From Cylindrospermum sp. NIES-4074 (GTDB lineage Bacteria > Cyanobacteriota > Cyanobacteriia > Cyanobacteriales > Nostocaceae): DNA of 64,000 nucleotides. A program made the translations under genes and the position numbers. Shown piece after piece: positions 44,113 to 53,529 of the stretch. The stretch is from NCBI GenBank assembly GCA_003994795.1, contig AP018269.1:6351687-6415686 (forward strand), given 5' to 3'. The notes under the pieces are model-generated. The model worked only from the letters and a program-made list of their open reading frames with translations, made no database searches and was not told where the DNA came from. The stretch's first letter is position 1, and every line of letters begins with the position of its first letter.

Positions 44113-44322
44113 AGTATAAACCCAGTTGCTTCAAGGCTTTGAGGAATCAACACCGTCCTAACCACCGAGAAGGTTGCTATATTACTCCCCATCTCCCCCC
44201 TCCTCCCTTGAATGGGGAACAATCCTCTGCTTCTTCAGCCGAATGCTCCAAGAAAGTTAATATCTTAGTAGGCGGTCATGAAAATTTCTTAATTTTTATT
44301 ACAATATACTGGTGAAAACACT

Positions 44323-45393
44323 ATGTACGATGTTCTCGATTCTCGCTCAGTTCTAGAAGTGTTGCGACCAGTGGAAGATCCAGAACTCCGCAAAAGTCTG
44401 GTTGAACTGAATATGATTCGCAACGTCAAAATTGACGGTGGTAAAGTTAGCTTCACTTTGGTGTTGACCACTCCCGCCTGTCCCTTACGGGAATTTATCG
44501 TAGAAGATTGCCAGCGGGCTGTGAAAAAGCTACCTGGGGTTACAGATGTCAGTGTTGAAGTCACAGCAGAAACACCCCAACAAAAAAGCTTACCCGATCG
44601 CACTGGCATTTCTGGAGTCAAAAATATTCTAGCCGTGTCTAGTGGCAAAGGCGGCGTTGGTAAAAGTACAGTGGCGGTGAATGTTGCCGTTGCTTTAGCA
44701 CAAACAGGAGCAAAAGTCGGTTTATTGGATGCCGATATTTACGGGCCCAATGACCCCACCATGTTAGGGTTGGCAGATGCTAAAATTGTTGTCCGCTCCA
44801 CGGAAAAAGGTGACGTTTTAGAACCAGCATTTAATCACGGCGTCAAATTAGTCTCAATGGGCTTTTTGATTGACAAAGACCAGCCAGTGGTTTGGCGCGG
44901 GCCCATGCTCAACGGCATTATTCGCCAGTTTCTCTATCAAGTGGAATGGGGAGAACTGGACTATTTAATTGTTGATATGCCACCGGGAACCGGAGACGCT
45001 CAGTTAACTTTAACTCAAGCAGTGCCGATGGCAGGGGCAGTAATTGTCACCACACCACAAAATGTAGCGCTGTTAGATTCCCGTAAAGGTTTGCGGATGT
45101 TTCAACAGATGAATGTCCCGGTATTGGGGATAGTGGAAAATATGAGCTATTTTATTCCCCCAGATTTGCCGGATAAACAATATGACATTTTTGGTTCCGG
45201 TGGTGGCGAGAAAACAGCATCTGAGTTGGGTGTGCCACTGTTAGGATGTGTACCCCTAGAGATTTCCACAAGAATTGGCGGTGATAGCGGTGTACCGATA
45301 GTGGTTGCTGATCCAGATTCAGCTTCAGCCAAAGCCTTAAAAGCGATCGCCTTAGCTATTGCTGGTAAAGTATCTGTTGCTGCCTTAACTTAA
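44323..45393 (+). CDS. mrp: Mrp/ApbC Fe-S cluster carrier ATPase
   Basis: Mrp proteins bind and pass on Fe-S clusters using ATP. The N-terminal MIP18/DUF59 domain (about 1-85) has TPACPLREFIVEDC; the P-loop domain has the deviant Walker A SSGKGGVGKST (Lys114), DADIYGPNDPTM, IVDMPPGTGDAQL and a C-terminal Fe-S region. 356 residues is normal. The gene is monocistronic, with an upstream region containing heptamer repeats. Confidence 0.95.
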   Translation: MYDVLDSRSVLEVLRPVEDPELRKSLVELNMIRNVKIDGGKVSFTLVLTTPACPLREFIVEDCQRAVKKLPGVTDVSVEVTAETPQQKSLPDRTGISGVKNILAVSSGKGGVGKSTVAVNVAVALAQTGAKVGLLDADIYGPNDPTMLGLADAKIVVRSTEKGDVLEPAFNHGVKLVSMGFLIDKDQPVVWRGPMLNGIIRQFLYQVEWGELDYLIVDMPPGTGDAQLTLTQAVPMAGAVIVTTPQNVALLDSRKGLRMFQQMNVPVLGIVENMSYFIPPDLPDKQYDIFGSGGGEKTASELGVPLLGCVPLEISTRIGGDSGVPIVVADPDSASAKALKAIALAIAGKVSVAALT

Positions 45394-45885
45394 GAAATTT
45401 GAGTTTTTGTCTGTTTCCTGGGTCACACCCTGGGAAAACAGATTTTTAGCAAAAATCGCCAGCAGATATTCTACAAGGGTGATAAGGTAATTTTTGGAGT
45501 AATTGCCTTCATCACAATCTCTTCCTCCCTGAGAATATATTTAGAGTCTTCCAACTTCCAAAATATCCCAAATATTTTGTAGCACAGGCGTCTCGCCTGT
45601 TCCGAGGCCAGCAAGACGCCCCACGGGATAATTTATGAAAGTCAATTACTCTTATCCTATAGAAATAGCTCTCTCAAACCTTTATTTCTACTTCTGGAAT
45701 CCTGATATTTAATTGGGCTTTTGCTATGTTATATAGTCCAATGCTATGGCAATCCGGTTTGATTATTGAAATTATTTGCGTAGGCAGGGAACAAGGGAAA
45801 CACTATACTATGTACCAGTTAGTGTTGGCATAACTCACTAATCAATAAACTTAAAATCTCAAAGCTAAAGTCTAAAACTCACACG
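45394..45885. other. Intergenic region between mrp and rodA
   Basis: About 490 bp. Just after mrp an imperfect hairpin (TCTGTTTCCTGGG ... CCTGGGAAAACAGA) may terminate it. Further on is a GGCGTCTCGCCTG-type repeat and AT-rich DNA that should hold the rodA promoter. No ORF with a ribosome site. Confidence 0.4.
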
Positions 45886-47202
45886 ATGTTGTTAAAACGT
45901 TCGCTCCCCAAAATTAGCTGGAAACATTGGGTTAAACCTTGGCAACAAGTAGATTGGCTACTATTTTGTTTGCCTGTTGCTGTCAGTATCTTTGGCGGTG
46001 TCATGATTCTGAGTACAGAACTGAAGCAGCCAGTAACTGACTGGTGGTGGCACTGGCTTGTAGCCGGTATTGGTGTATTGATAGCATTGTTTTTGGCTCG
46101 CAGCCGTTACGAACAACTGCTGCAATGGAACTGGGCAATATATGGTCTAACGAACTTCAGTCTGGTTGCCGTGATGATAGCTGGTACTAGCGCCAAAGGG
46201 GCGCAGCGATGGATTAGCATCGCGGGCTTCAACGTGCAACCCTCAGAATTTGCCAAAGTGGGGATAATTATCACCTTAGCCGCTTTATTACATAAGCGTA
46301 CTGCTTCTACCCTACCCAACTTTTTCCGGGCGTTGGCATTCACCGCTATACCTTGGGGACTGGTATTTATTCAGCCTGATTTGGCAACATCACTAGTCTT
46401 TGGGGCGATCGTTTTAGGGATGTTGTACTGGGCAAATGCTAACCCAGGTTGGTTGATACTGTTGATTTCTCCTGTCGTAGCTGCCATTTTGTTGGGCATA
46501 TCTTGGCCTTTAGCAGGGCCGATAGTTTTGTATCAGGAACTGTCTTTCGGTGTCTTAGGCTTGGTTTGGGCAGTTGGGATGGGTATTGTGGGGTGGCTAA
46601 CTCTCCCTTGGCGGCGATTTGGCATCAGTGGCATCAGCGCCTGGCTGCTGAATATGCTTGGTGGTGAATTAGGCGTATTTGCCTGGAACCATGTTTTGAA
46701 AGAGTACCAAAAAAACCGATTAACTGTATTTCTTCGCCCAGGACATGATCTCTTGGGCGCTGGGTATCACCAACATCAATCGCGGATTGCCATTGGTGCA
46801 GGTGAAATTTGGGGATGGGGTCTGTTTAAGGGGCCGATGACCCAACTCAATTTTGTGCCTGAACAGCATACAGACTTTATTTTCTCCGCTGTGGGCGAAG
46901 AATTTGGTTTTATTGGTTGTTTGATAGTACTGTTTGTCTTCTGCTTAATTTGCCTCCGCTTGCTACATGTTGCCCAAACTGCTAAAGACAACTTTGGCTC
47001 GCTGTTGGCTATTGGTGTTTTGTCGATGATTGTGTTTCAACTGATTGTGAATGTGGGTATGACCGTTGGTTTAGCACCTGTGGCGGGCATTCCCCTCCCG
47101 TGGATGAGTTATGGGCGTTCGGCTATGCTCACCAATTTTATTGCTTTAGGAATAGTGGAATCTGTAGCAAATTTCCGCCAACGACAGAGGTATTATTCCT
47201 AA
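45886..47202 (+). CDS. rodA: RodA (SEDS peptidoglycan polymerase)
   Basis: A SEDS-family membrane protein of 438 residues with about ten helices. Diagnostic segments are GAQRWISIAGFNVQPSEFAK (with the SEDS W-x-x-I-x-G motif), the H-x-D-F-I motif in EQHTDFIFSAVGEEFG, and the C-terminal PVAGIPLPWMSYGRSAML. SEDS proteins polymerise peptidoglycan glycan strands from lipid II with a class B PBP; RodA acts in lateral wall growth and FtsW in division. RodA is favoured over FtsW by the length and the lack of an FtsW-type C-terminus, but the split is not firm. The next gene follows within 50 bp. Confidence 0.9.
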   Translation: MLLKRSLPKISWKHWVKPWQQVDWLLFCLPVAVSIFGGVMILSTELKQPVTDWWWHWLVAGIGVLIALFLARSRYEQLLQWNWAIYGLTNFSLVAVMIAGTSAKGAQRWISIAGFNVQPSEFAKVGIIITLAALLHKRTASTLPNFFRALAFTAIPWGLVFIQPDLATSLVFGAIVLGMLYWANANPGWLILLISPVVAAILLGISWPLAGPIVLYQELSFGVLGLVWAVGMGIVGWLTLPWRRFGISGISAWLLNMLGGELGVFAWNHVLKEYQKNRLTVFLRPGHDLLGAGYHQHQSRIAIGAGEIWGWGLFKGPMTQLNFVPEQHTDFIFSAVGEEFGFIGCLIVLFVFCLICLRLLHVAQTAKDNFGSLLAIGVLSMIVFQLIVNVGMTVGLAPVAGIPLPWMSYGRSAMLTNFIALGIVESVANFRQRQRYYS

Positions 47203-47250
47203 GTCAGTAAGTTTCTCTGATTGTGGGACACTACGCAAATGCGTGGGACT

Positions 47251-48504
47251 ATGGAGACATTTTTGAATTTGTTACCGTTAAAAATTGTAGTTATTGGGGG
47301 TGGGGCAGCGGGATTTTTCGGGGCGATCGCCTCTGCTCAAGCTAATCCTCACGCCCAAGTTACTTTACTCGAAGCCAGTCGCCAACCACTGGCAAAAGTC
47401 CTAATTTCTGGTGGGGGACGTTGTAACGTCACCCATGCTTGCTTTGATCCAGATAGGTTGGTGCAAAATTACCCCAGAGGCGCAAAAGCCCTCCGGGGTG
47501 CTTTCAGTCGTTTTCAAGCTACGGATACGGTAGCTTGGTTTGCTGCCCAAGGGGTATATCTCAACAAAGAAGCTGATGGCCGGATGTTCCCGGTCACAAA
47601 TACTTCTGAAACTATTGTGGAATGTTTGATCAAAACTGCGGCGGTAGCTGGGGTAGAACTTCGCATTGGTACACCCGTTATTTCTGTGAAACAACTCGAA
47701 AACGGGAAATTTGAAATTATTCTCAAGTCGGGAGAGATCATAAATTGCGATCGCCTATTACTTGCCACCGGCAGCAGTTTAATAGGTTATAAAATTGCCA
47801 GGGAGTTAGGTCATCAAATTGAACCACCTGTCCCTTCTTTATTTACCTTTAACATTGCCGACCCCAAACTCAGAGCATTGGCAGGAGTTAGCGTTAATCC
47901 TGTGCAGTTGCGGTTATCTGTTGGCGGTAAATCTCCACTCCAGCAAACTGGGCCTTTACTCATTACTCACTGGGGTGTGAGTGGCCCTGCTGTGTTGAAG
48001 CTTTCGGCTTGGGGTGCGAGAATTCTCCATGACAACCGCTATCAAGGTAAATTAATCATCAATTGGTTGCCCGATTTGCAGCAAGAACAGGTGCGGCAAA
48101 AATTGCTAGCAGTGAAGGAAGAATGGGCTAAAAAAGCGATCGCCTTACATCGCGGTGTTGACCTACCTCATCGTCTCTGGCAATATATCATCGCCCGTGT
48201 AGGCATCACCACTGAAGACCGTTGGGCGGGACTACCTCACAAAATCTTAAATCAGCTGTTGCTAGAACTCACCCAAGGGGAATATTTAATTAACGGCAAA
48301 GGAGCTTTTAAAGAAGAATTTGTCACCTGTGGCGGCGTTAATCTCAAAGAAGTTGACTTTAAAACGATGTCAAGTCGCTTAGTTCCTGGTTTATACTTTG
48401 CTGGGGAAATCTTGGATATTGATGGCGTTACAGGCGGTTTTAACTTCCAAAGTGCCTGGACAACCGCTTATTTGGCAGGAAAAGCGATCGCCACTAGCGA
48501 TTAA
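47251..48504 (+). CDS. HI0933-type NAD(P)/FAD-dependent oxidoreductase
   Basis: A flavoprotein of about 417 residues. KIVVIGGGAAGFFGA is the dinucleotide fold, ISGGGRCNVT the YhiN/HI0933 signature, LATGSSLIGYKIARELGHQI the second flavin segment and LYFAGEILDIDGVTGGFNFQ the C-terminal FAD loop. Family members include BaiN; the physiological substrate in cyanobacteria is unknown. The frame is open from a TTG 30 bp earlier; the ATG (METFLNLLPL) is the more likely start. It follows rodA closely on the same strand, so the two may be co-transcribed. Confidence 0.9.
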   Translation: METFLNLLPLKIVVIGGGAAGFFGAIASAQANPHAQVTLLEASRQPLAKVLISGGGRCNVTHACFDPDRLVQNYPRGAKALRGAFSRFQATDTVAWFAAQGVYLNKEADGRMFPVTNTSETIVECLIKTAAVAGVELRIGTPVISVKQLENGKFEIILKSGEIINCDRLLLATGSSLIGYKIARELGHQIEPPVPSLFTFNIADPKLRALAGVSVNPVQLRLSVGGKSPLQQTGPLLITHWGVSGPAVLKLSAWGARILHDNRYQGKLIINWLPDLQQEQVRQKLLAVKEEWAKKAIALHRGVDLPHRLWQYIIARVGITTEDRWAGLPHKILNQLLLELTQGEYLINGKGAFKEEFVTCGGVNLKEVDFKTMSSRLVPGLYFAGEILDIDGVTGGFNFQSAWTTAYLAGKAIATSD

Positions 48505-48585
48505 GGCAATATTAGACGTAATTGCCAGAATCCTGATTGATGATTTAGAACCACAGATAAACACAGATGAACACAGATAAATATC

Positions 48586-48835
48586 TAGGACTTACGCACG
48601 AGTTACGGAGTAACGTTCGCGTAGGTGCGGTCGGCATACCGCTCCAGGCGCAGAGAAGCCAGTGCGTTGCGGAGCCAGTTGCGTGGGCGGGTTTCCCGAC
48701 TTGAGCAAACTGGCGTGGGGTTCCCAAGGCACTCCGTTGGGCGGCTCTGCCGACTTGAAGGAAGTGCCGCCCCGTTGTAGCAACTGGCGCGACACAGAGA
48801 AATGAGAGTTTGAGAGATATTGTGCGTAAGTCCTA
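48586..48835. mobile_element. 250-bp MITE-like element with TIRs and 5-bp target duplication
   Basis: The ends TAGGACTTACGCAC and GTGCGTAAGTCCTA are perfect 14-bp inverted repeats, flanked directly on both sides by ATATC. The interior is GC-richer than its surroundings, with GTTGCGGAGCC and CGGGTTTCCCGACTTG-type motifs, and encodes no transposase. It is a non-autonomous element; a sibling with the same terminal AGGACTTACG lies near 61.1 kb. Confidence 0.75.
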
Positions 48836-48936
48836 ATATCGTTAATTTATCTGTGTTTTCATTTTTGTCAGGTCTATGATGCTGACAACAAGCGACAATT
48901 ATTTTGCTTTTGTAGATTTGTTATAAAAATCCGATA

Positions 48937-49998
48937 ATGAAATTTAGCGAAATCATCCGCCAATTTGGCGACGCCGCCACTAATAACAGCCTCACCGCTA
49001 ACCCAGACCAAGACCGAGAAATTACCGGGGTAGCACCCTTAGATGCAGCTACCAGCAGCACTATCAGCTACGTAGAAGGACTAAAATATGCCTCGCTTGT
49101 GGGTAAGACTAGCGCTAGTGCTTTAATTTTGCCCCAAGAAGAGATATTACAGGAGTTAGCACAAGAGAGGGGTATTCTTTGGATAGCTTGCCCAGATCCA
49201 CGACTGTTGTTTGCAAAAGCGATCGCTCTTTTCTATCAACCATATCGCCCCGCCCCCGAAATTCATCCTACCGCCGTAATTCACCCCACAGCAAAAATTG
49301 GTAGTGATGTTTATATTGGTGCTCATGTAGTCATTCAGCCAGAGGTGGAAATTGGCAATAATGCCGTGATTCACCCCAACGTAGTGATTTATCCCGATGT
49401 GAAAATTGGCGATCGCACTACCTTACACGCTAACTGCACTATCCAAGAACGCACCCGCATTGGTGCAGATTGTGTAATTCATAGTGGTGCAGTCATTGGT
49501 TCAGAAGGCTTTGGGTTTGTGCCTACCCGCACCGGTTGGTTCAAAATGGAACAATCCGGCTATACAATCCTAGAAGATGGCGTAGAAGTTGGCTGCAACA
49601 GCGCCATTGACCGCCCAGCTGTAGGAGAAACACGCATAGGCAGTCAAACTAAAATAGATAATTTAGTACAAATAGGTCACGGTAGCCAAATTGGCTTTGG
49701 TTGTGCTATTGCAGGTCAAGCTGGTCTCGCGGGAGGTGTAAAAGTGGGAAATCGCGTCATGCTAGCTGGACAAGCAGGAATTTCTAATCAAGTGAAGATT
49801 GGGGATGGGGCGATTGTCTCAGCTCAAACCGGAGTTTTAAGTGATGTCGCTCCTGGTGCGATCGTCTCTGGCACTCCATCCGTACCCCACAAAGTATATC
49901 TCAAAGTAGCTGCTATCTATGGGCGCATACCAGAAATGTATCAAGCTCTCAGAAAATTGCAACGTCCACTAGAGCAAAAGTCTACAGATAACTCATAA
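48937..49998 (+). CDS. lpxD: UDP-3-O-acylglucosamine N-acyltransferase LpxD
   Basis: LpxD adds the second hydroxyacyl chain in lipid A synthesis. 353 residues: an N-terminal LpxD domain to about residue 100, then a left-handed beta-helix of hexapeptide repeats (IHPTAKIGSDVYIGAHVVI, VKIGDRTTLHANCTI) and the catalytic His in LVQIGHGSQIG (His248). The outer trimeric helix end (VPHKVYLKVAAIYGRIPEMY) is typical of cyanobacterial LpxD. The neighbourhood has no other lpx gene. It ends at a terminator hairpin. Confidence 0.95.
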   Translation: MKFSEIIRQFGDAATNNSLTANPDQDREITGVAPLDAATSSTISYVEGLKYASLVGKTSASALILPQEEILQELAQERGILWIACPDPRLLFAKAIALFYQPYRPAPEIHPTAVIHPTAKIGSDVYIGAHVVIQPEVEIGNNAVIHPNVVIYPDVKIGDRTTLHANCTIQERTRIGADCVIHSGAVIGSEGFGFVPTRTGWFKMEQSGYTILEDGVEVGCNSAIDRPAVGETRIGSQTKIDNLVQIGHGSQIGFGCAIAGQAGLAGGVKVGNRVMLAGQAGISNQVKIGDGAIVSAQTGVLSDVAPGAIVSGTPSVPHKVYLKVAAIYGRIPEMYQALRKLQRPLEQKSTDNS

Positions 49999-50015
49999 TT
50001 CCTCACTTTTTCAAG

Positions 50016-50042
50016 GAACCCCTACTAAATGAGTGGGGGTTC
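50016..50042 (+). terminator. Terminator after lpxD
   Basis: GAACCCCTACT and AGTGGGGGTTC form an 11-bp stem (one G-U) with a 5-nt loop, followed by TTCAATTTT. It ends only 27 bp before the next start codon, so the following gene needs read-through or a promoter overlapping this hairpin. Confidence 0.7.
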
Positions 50043-50069
50043 TTCAATTTTCATCAAAGAATATAGAAG

Positions 50070-52370
50070 ATGCTCAATAAACCCCATTTCAACCCTTGTT
50101 ACTCCGTTGAAACCATAGAACCAGACCAGGTATTTCTTTTATCCGAGAGAGAAGCAGTGTGGTTGAGCGATCGCCTTTCTTGTCGTGTAGCTGCTTTAGT
50201 GCGCGATCGCCATACCATAGACGAAATTATAGACATAATTCAACTCGAACTACTCCAACAACAACCAACTTCTCAAGAAACAACCGACTTTTTCCAAAGT
50301 CTCCTCGATGTCAGCATCAAAACCCAATATGCCCTATTCCAAATGGAACAACAGGGCTATCTGGTAGAACAAGATGACTCACTACCCTCCCACCTAGCCA
50401 TCTTCTGTCATCATCTCAACATTACTCCCACACTCGCTGCTCAACGATTACAATCAACCACAGTCGCAGTCAAAGCACTAGGTTCCCTTCCTACCGACGA
50501 CTTCATAGCCATCCTCAAATCCCAGCATATTCAAATAGCTGATGCAGGAGATATCACAATAGTCTTAACAGACGACTACCTCCACCCCCAGCTAGAAGAA
50601 TTTAATCAACAAGCATTAAAGTCTCAATCTCCCTGGATGCTAGTCAACCCCTTCGGAACAATAACCTGGATAGGGCCTATATTTCATCCCCACAAAACAG
50701 GGTGTTGGCAATGTCTAGCACAACGTTTACGAGATAACAAACCCATTGAAAGATTTATCCAAAAGCAAAAGCAGATTTCCTTAGCTCGTCCTTTAGGGTT
50801 CCTAGCTTCAACAGTGCAAACATCCCTCGGAACGGCAGCTACAGAAGTCTTCAAGTGGATAGTCCAAGGGGAAAATCAACGATTAGAGGGTAATTTAATC
50901 ACATACGATACACTGACTCTTCAGCATCAAGACCATACTCTTGTTAAACGTCCCCAATGTCCCAGTTGTGGACAGATGGTTAATGGATTAGAGAATCAGC
51001 CCCTACCCGTTGTTTTAGGACACCGCAAGAAAAACTTTACCGCAGACGGAGGACATCGTTATTGTTCACCCCAAGAAACTTTTAGAAAATATCAACATCA
51101 TATTAGTCCGATTACAGGCATTGTCCGAGAACTGCAAAAAATCCCAGGAAGTCCCTTAACGCATACATATATTGCCAAGCATCATTTCCTCAACATTTTT
51201 GACGATTTAGACAGCTTACGCCAAAATATCGGCGGTAGAAGCGGAGGAAAGGGTAGGACTGATAGCCAAGCCAGAGCCAGCGGTTTCTGTGAAGCTATTG
51301 AAAGGTATTCTGGAGTATTTCAGGGAAATGAAATCAGACACAAAAGCAGTTATCAACAAATGGGGAACAAAGCAATTCACCCCAATGCCTGTATGCACTT
51401 CAGCCCACAGCAATACCAGAATCGCGAACAATGGAATACCCAATCTAAAGGTTGGTTTCAAAAAGTCCCAGAACCCTTTGATATAGAAAGAGAAATAGAC
51501 TGGACACCAGTTTGGTCTTTAACCCACCAAGAATTCAAATATTTGCCAACAGCTTACTGCTATTATGGCTATTCCCAATCTCATCCACCAGACTGTTGGG
51601 CAGACTCCAATGGATGTGCCGCCGGTAATACCCTCGAAGAAGCTATTCTCCAAGGATTTATGGAAATAGTTGAACGGGACTGTGTAGCATTGTGGTGGTA
51701 TAATAAATTGCCAAAATCTCCGGTAGATTTAGACAGCTTCAACGAGCCTTATTTCCAAAACCTCAAAGAATATTACCAAAACCTTAACAGAGACTTTTGG
51801 GTATTAGATATAACTAGCGACCTGGGTATTCCTGCTTTCGCTGCTATTAGTCGCCGAAGCGATCGAGAAGTCGAAGATATTATCTTAGGGTATGGTGCCC
51901 ACTTTGACCCAAAAATTGCCATTAGTCGAGCCTTAACCGAGGTTAACCAAATTCTACCTAATGTTCTCAGAGCGACAGAGGATGGTAACACTCAATATCC
52001 CCCATCTGCCGATTCCCTAGCTCTAGATTGGTGGAAGTCTGCAACCTTAGCCAATCAACCTTATCTGATTCCTGATGCTCACAGTGTCCCCAAAGTTAGT
52101 GCTGATTATCCCCAACTAGCAACTGACGATCTCCTAGAAGATGTTAAGTTTTGCCAACAAATCGTCGAGAAAAATGGACTGGAAATGCTAGTGTTAGATC
52201 AGACACGTCCTGATATTGGACTGAGAGTAGCCAAAGTAATAGTACCGGGAATGCGCCATATGTGGAAACGCTTAGGTTCAGGACGGCTTTATGAAGTTCC
52301 AGTAAAAATGGGTTGGTTGTCAGAGCCTCTGACAGAAGAACAACTCAACCCCTATCCCATGTGGATGTAA
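50070..52370 (+). CDS. TOMM cyclodehydratase: E1-like leader-binding plus YcaO fusion
   Basis: 766 residues in the layout of fused cyclodehydratases such as PatD/TruD/LynD. The N-terminal 100 residues look like a winged-helix precursor-binding (RRE) module; 105-310 is an E1-like C-protein domain with paired zinc cysteines GCWQC (212, 215) and CPSC (297, 300); 380-766 is YcaO with the ATP motifs SQARASGFCEAIERYSG (Ser404, Glu408, Glu411) and EEAILQGFMEIVERD (Glu532, Glu535). The C-terminus is QLNPYPMWM, comparable to the Pro-rich end of YcaO enzymes. The family uses ATP to turn Cys, Ser or Thr of a precursor peptide into azolines. No flavin dehydrogenase or protease gene is adjacent. Confidence 0.92.
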   Translation: MLNKPHFNPCYSVETIEPDQVFLLSEREAVWLSDRLSCRVAALVRDRHTIDEIIDIIQLELLQQQPTSQETTDFFQSLLDVSIKTQYALFQMEQQGYLVEQDDSLPSHLAIFCHHLNITPTLAAQRLQSTTVAVKALGSLPTDDFIAILKSQHIQIADAGDITIVLTDDYLHPQLEEFNQQALKSQSPWMLVNPFGTITWIGPIFHPHKTGCWQCLAQRLRDNKPIERFIQKQKQISLARPLGFLASTVQTSLGTAATEVFKWIVQGENQRLEGNLITYDTLTLQHQDHTLVKRPQCPSCGQMVNGLENQPLPVVLGHRKKNFTADGGHRYCSPQETFRKYQHHISPITGIVRELQKIPGSPLTHTYIAKHHFLNIFDDLDSLRQNIGGRSGGKGRTDSQARASGFCEAIERYSGVFQGNEIRHKSSYQQMGNKAIHPNACMHFSPQQYQNREQWNTQSKGWFQKVPEPFDIEREIDWTPVWSLTHQEFKYLPTAYCYYGYSQSHPPDCWADSNGCAAGNTLEEAILQGFMEIVERDCVALWWYNKLPKSPVDLDSFNEPYFQNLKEYYQNLNRDFWVLDITSDLGIPAFAAISRRSDREVEDIILGYGAHFDPKIAISRALTEVNQILPNVLRATEDGNTQYPPSADSLALDWWKSATLANQPYLIPDAHSVPKVSADYPQLATDDLLEDVKFCQQIVEKNGLEMLVLDQTRPDIGLRVAKVIVPGMRHMWKRLGSGRLYEVPVKMGWLSEPLTEEQLNPYPMWM

Positions 52371-52417
52371 TTGACACTTGTAAATCAGTTAATCCCAGAA
52401 ATTACACAGCTTTAACT

Positions 52418-53503
52418 ATGCTGCATGGATATAAAATTATTGATGCTGATTCCCATGTGATAGAGCCTCCGCAGATATGGGCCAAGTACCTTCCCCCTGA
52501 ATTTAAGCACTTTGCACCCTCAGCAGACATGAAAATCAAAGGGGAAGACATTACGGAAAAAATATCCCAGCAAGTGCGACAACAAGGCAATCAGCAGATG
52601 ATGGAGGCTCACCCAAATGCTTATTTTCATCGCTACGATGCCGAATCTCACCTCCAAGCAATGGTGCAGATGGGGGTAGATATAGCCTTTATTTATCCAA
52701 CTTACGGATTGTGGCTCTTTGCGATCGATACCATGCCCGCAGAAGTGGTAGGAGCCTTCACCCATGCCTACAATACTTGGTTATACGAAGAATTTTGTAG
52801 CTATGCTCCAGACAGATTGAAAGGAGTAGGAGCGATTAATCTTCATGCACCAGAGCAAATGGTGTCAGAATTACACCGCATAGCCAATTTTGGCTGGAAA
52901 GCCGTATTTTTGCGCCCTAACCCCGTTAAAGGGCGACTCTTAAGTGATAGTGCCTATGAGCCATTGTGGACAACCTGCGAGGAGTTAAACATCGCAGTCG
53001 GAATTCATGAAGGCACTCATAGCCGCTTACCAACTACAGGTGCAGATAGATTTAATACTCGTTTTGCCCTGCACGCTTGTTCCCATCCAATGGAACAGAT
53101 GATGGCATTATTAGCCTTAATTGAAGGAGGGGTGTTAGAACGTCATCCCCGCTTGAAAGTAGGTTTTTTAGAGTCCGGTTGTGGCTGGCTCCCTTACTGG
53201 CTCTGGCGAATGGATCAAGAGTATGATAATTTACATTTAGAGGTGCAAAATCATGTTAAAATGAAGCCATCAGACTACTTTCGTCGTCAGTGCTTTGTAG
53301 CAATTGACCCGAATGAACCTTATTTAGCCCAAATTATCGAGTACATCGGTACTGATAACTTAATCTTCGGCTCTGATTATCCTCACATGGATCATCAGCC
53401 GGATGTTGTCAATATGGTTTTAGAGCTTGAGACGCAGTTATCTCAAGAAACGGTGCAAAAGATTGTTTGGGATAATACTTGCCGTTTTTACAATTTGACT
53501 TGA
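52418..53503 (+). CDS. Amidohydrolase (amidohydrolase-2, TIM-barrel family)
   Basis: About 361 residues of the metal-dependent amidohydrolase 2 family: IIDADSHVIEPPQIW at the start, GVGAINLHAPEQMVSEL, IHEGTHSR, LHACSHPMEQMMALLALI and the metal Asp in FGSDYPHMD. The ATG 48 bp after the YcaO stop (MLHGYKIIDA) is chosen; the longer frame from inside the YcaO gene starts at a TTG and adds an unlikely lead. Members hydrolyse or decarboxylate small rings (2-hydroxy-1-naphthoate-like, ACMSD-like). Its linkage to a YcaO enzyme suggests a tailoring or leader/product hydrolysis step, which is inference. Confidence 0.9.
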   Translation: MLHGYKIIDADSHVIEPPQIWAKYLPPEFKHFAPSADMKIKGEDITEKISQQVRQQGNQQMMEAHPNAYFHRYDAESHLQAMVQMGVDIAFIYPTYGLWLFAIDTMPAEVVGAFTHAYNTWLYEEFCSYAPDRLKGVGAINLHAPEQMVSELHRIANFGWKAVFLRPNPVKGRLLSDSAYEPLWTTCEELNIAVGIHEGTHSRLPTTGADRFNTRFALHACSHPMEQMMALLALIEGGVLERHPRLKVGFLESGCGWLPYWLWRMDQEYDNLHLEVQNHVKMKPSDYFRRQCFVAIDPNEPYLAQIIEYIGTDNLIFGSDYPHMDHQPDVVNMVLELETQLSQETVQKIVWDNTCRFYNLT

Positions 53504-53529
53504 AACTTACATAAGGATGCACTACTTTC

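Noticed and set aside
52313-52417. Long form of the amidohydrolase beginning inside the YcaO gene
   Set aside because: It begins at a TTG and adds a lead that reads as antisense-like sequence of the YcaO C-terminus; the ATG at MLHGYK is the family start.
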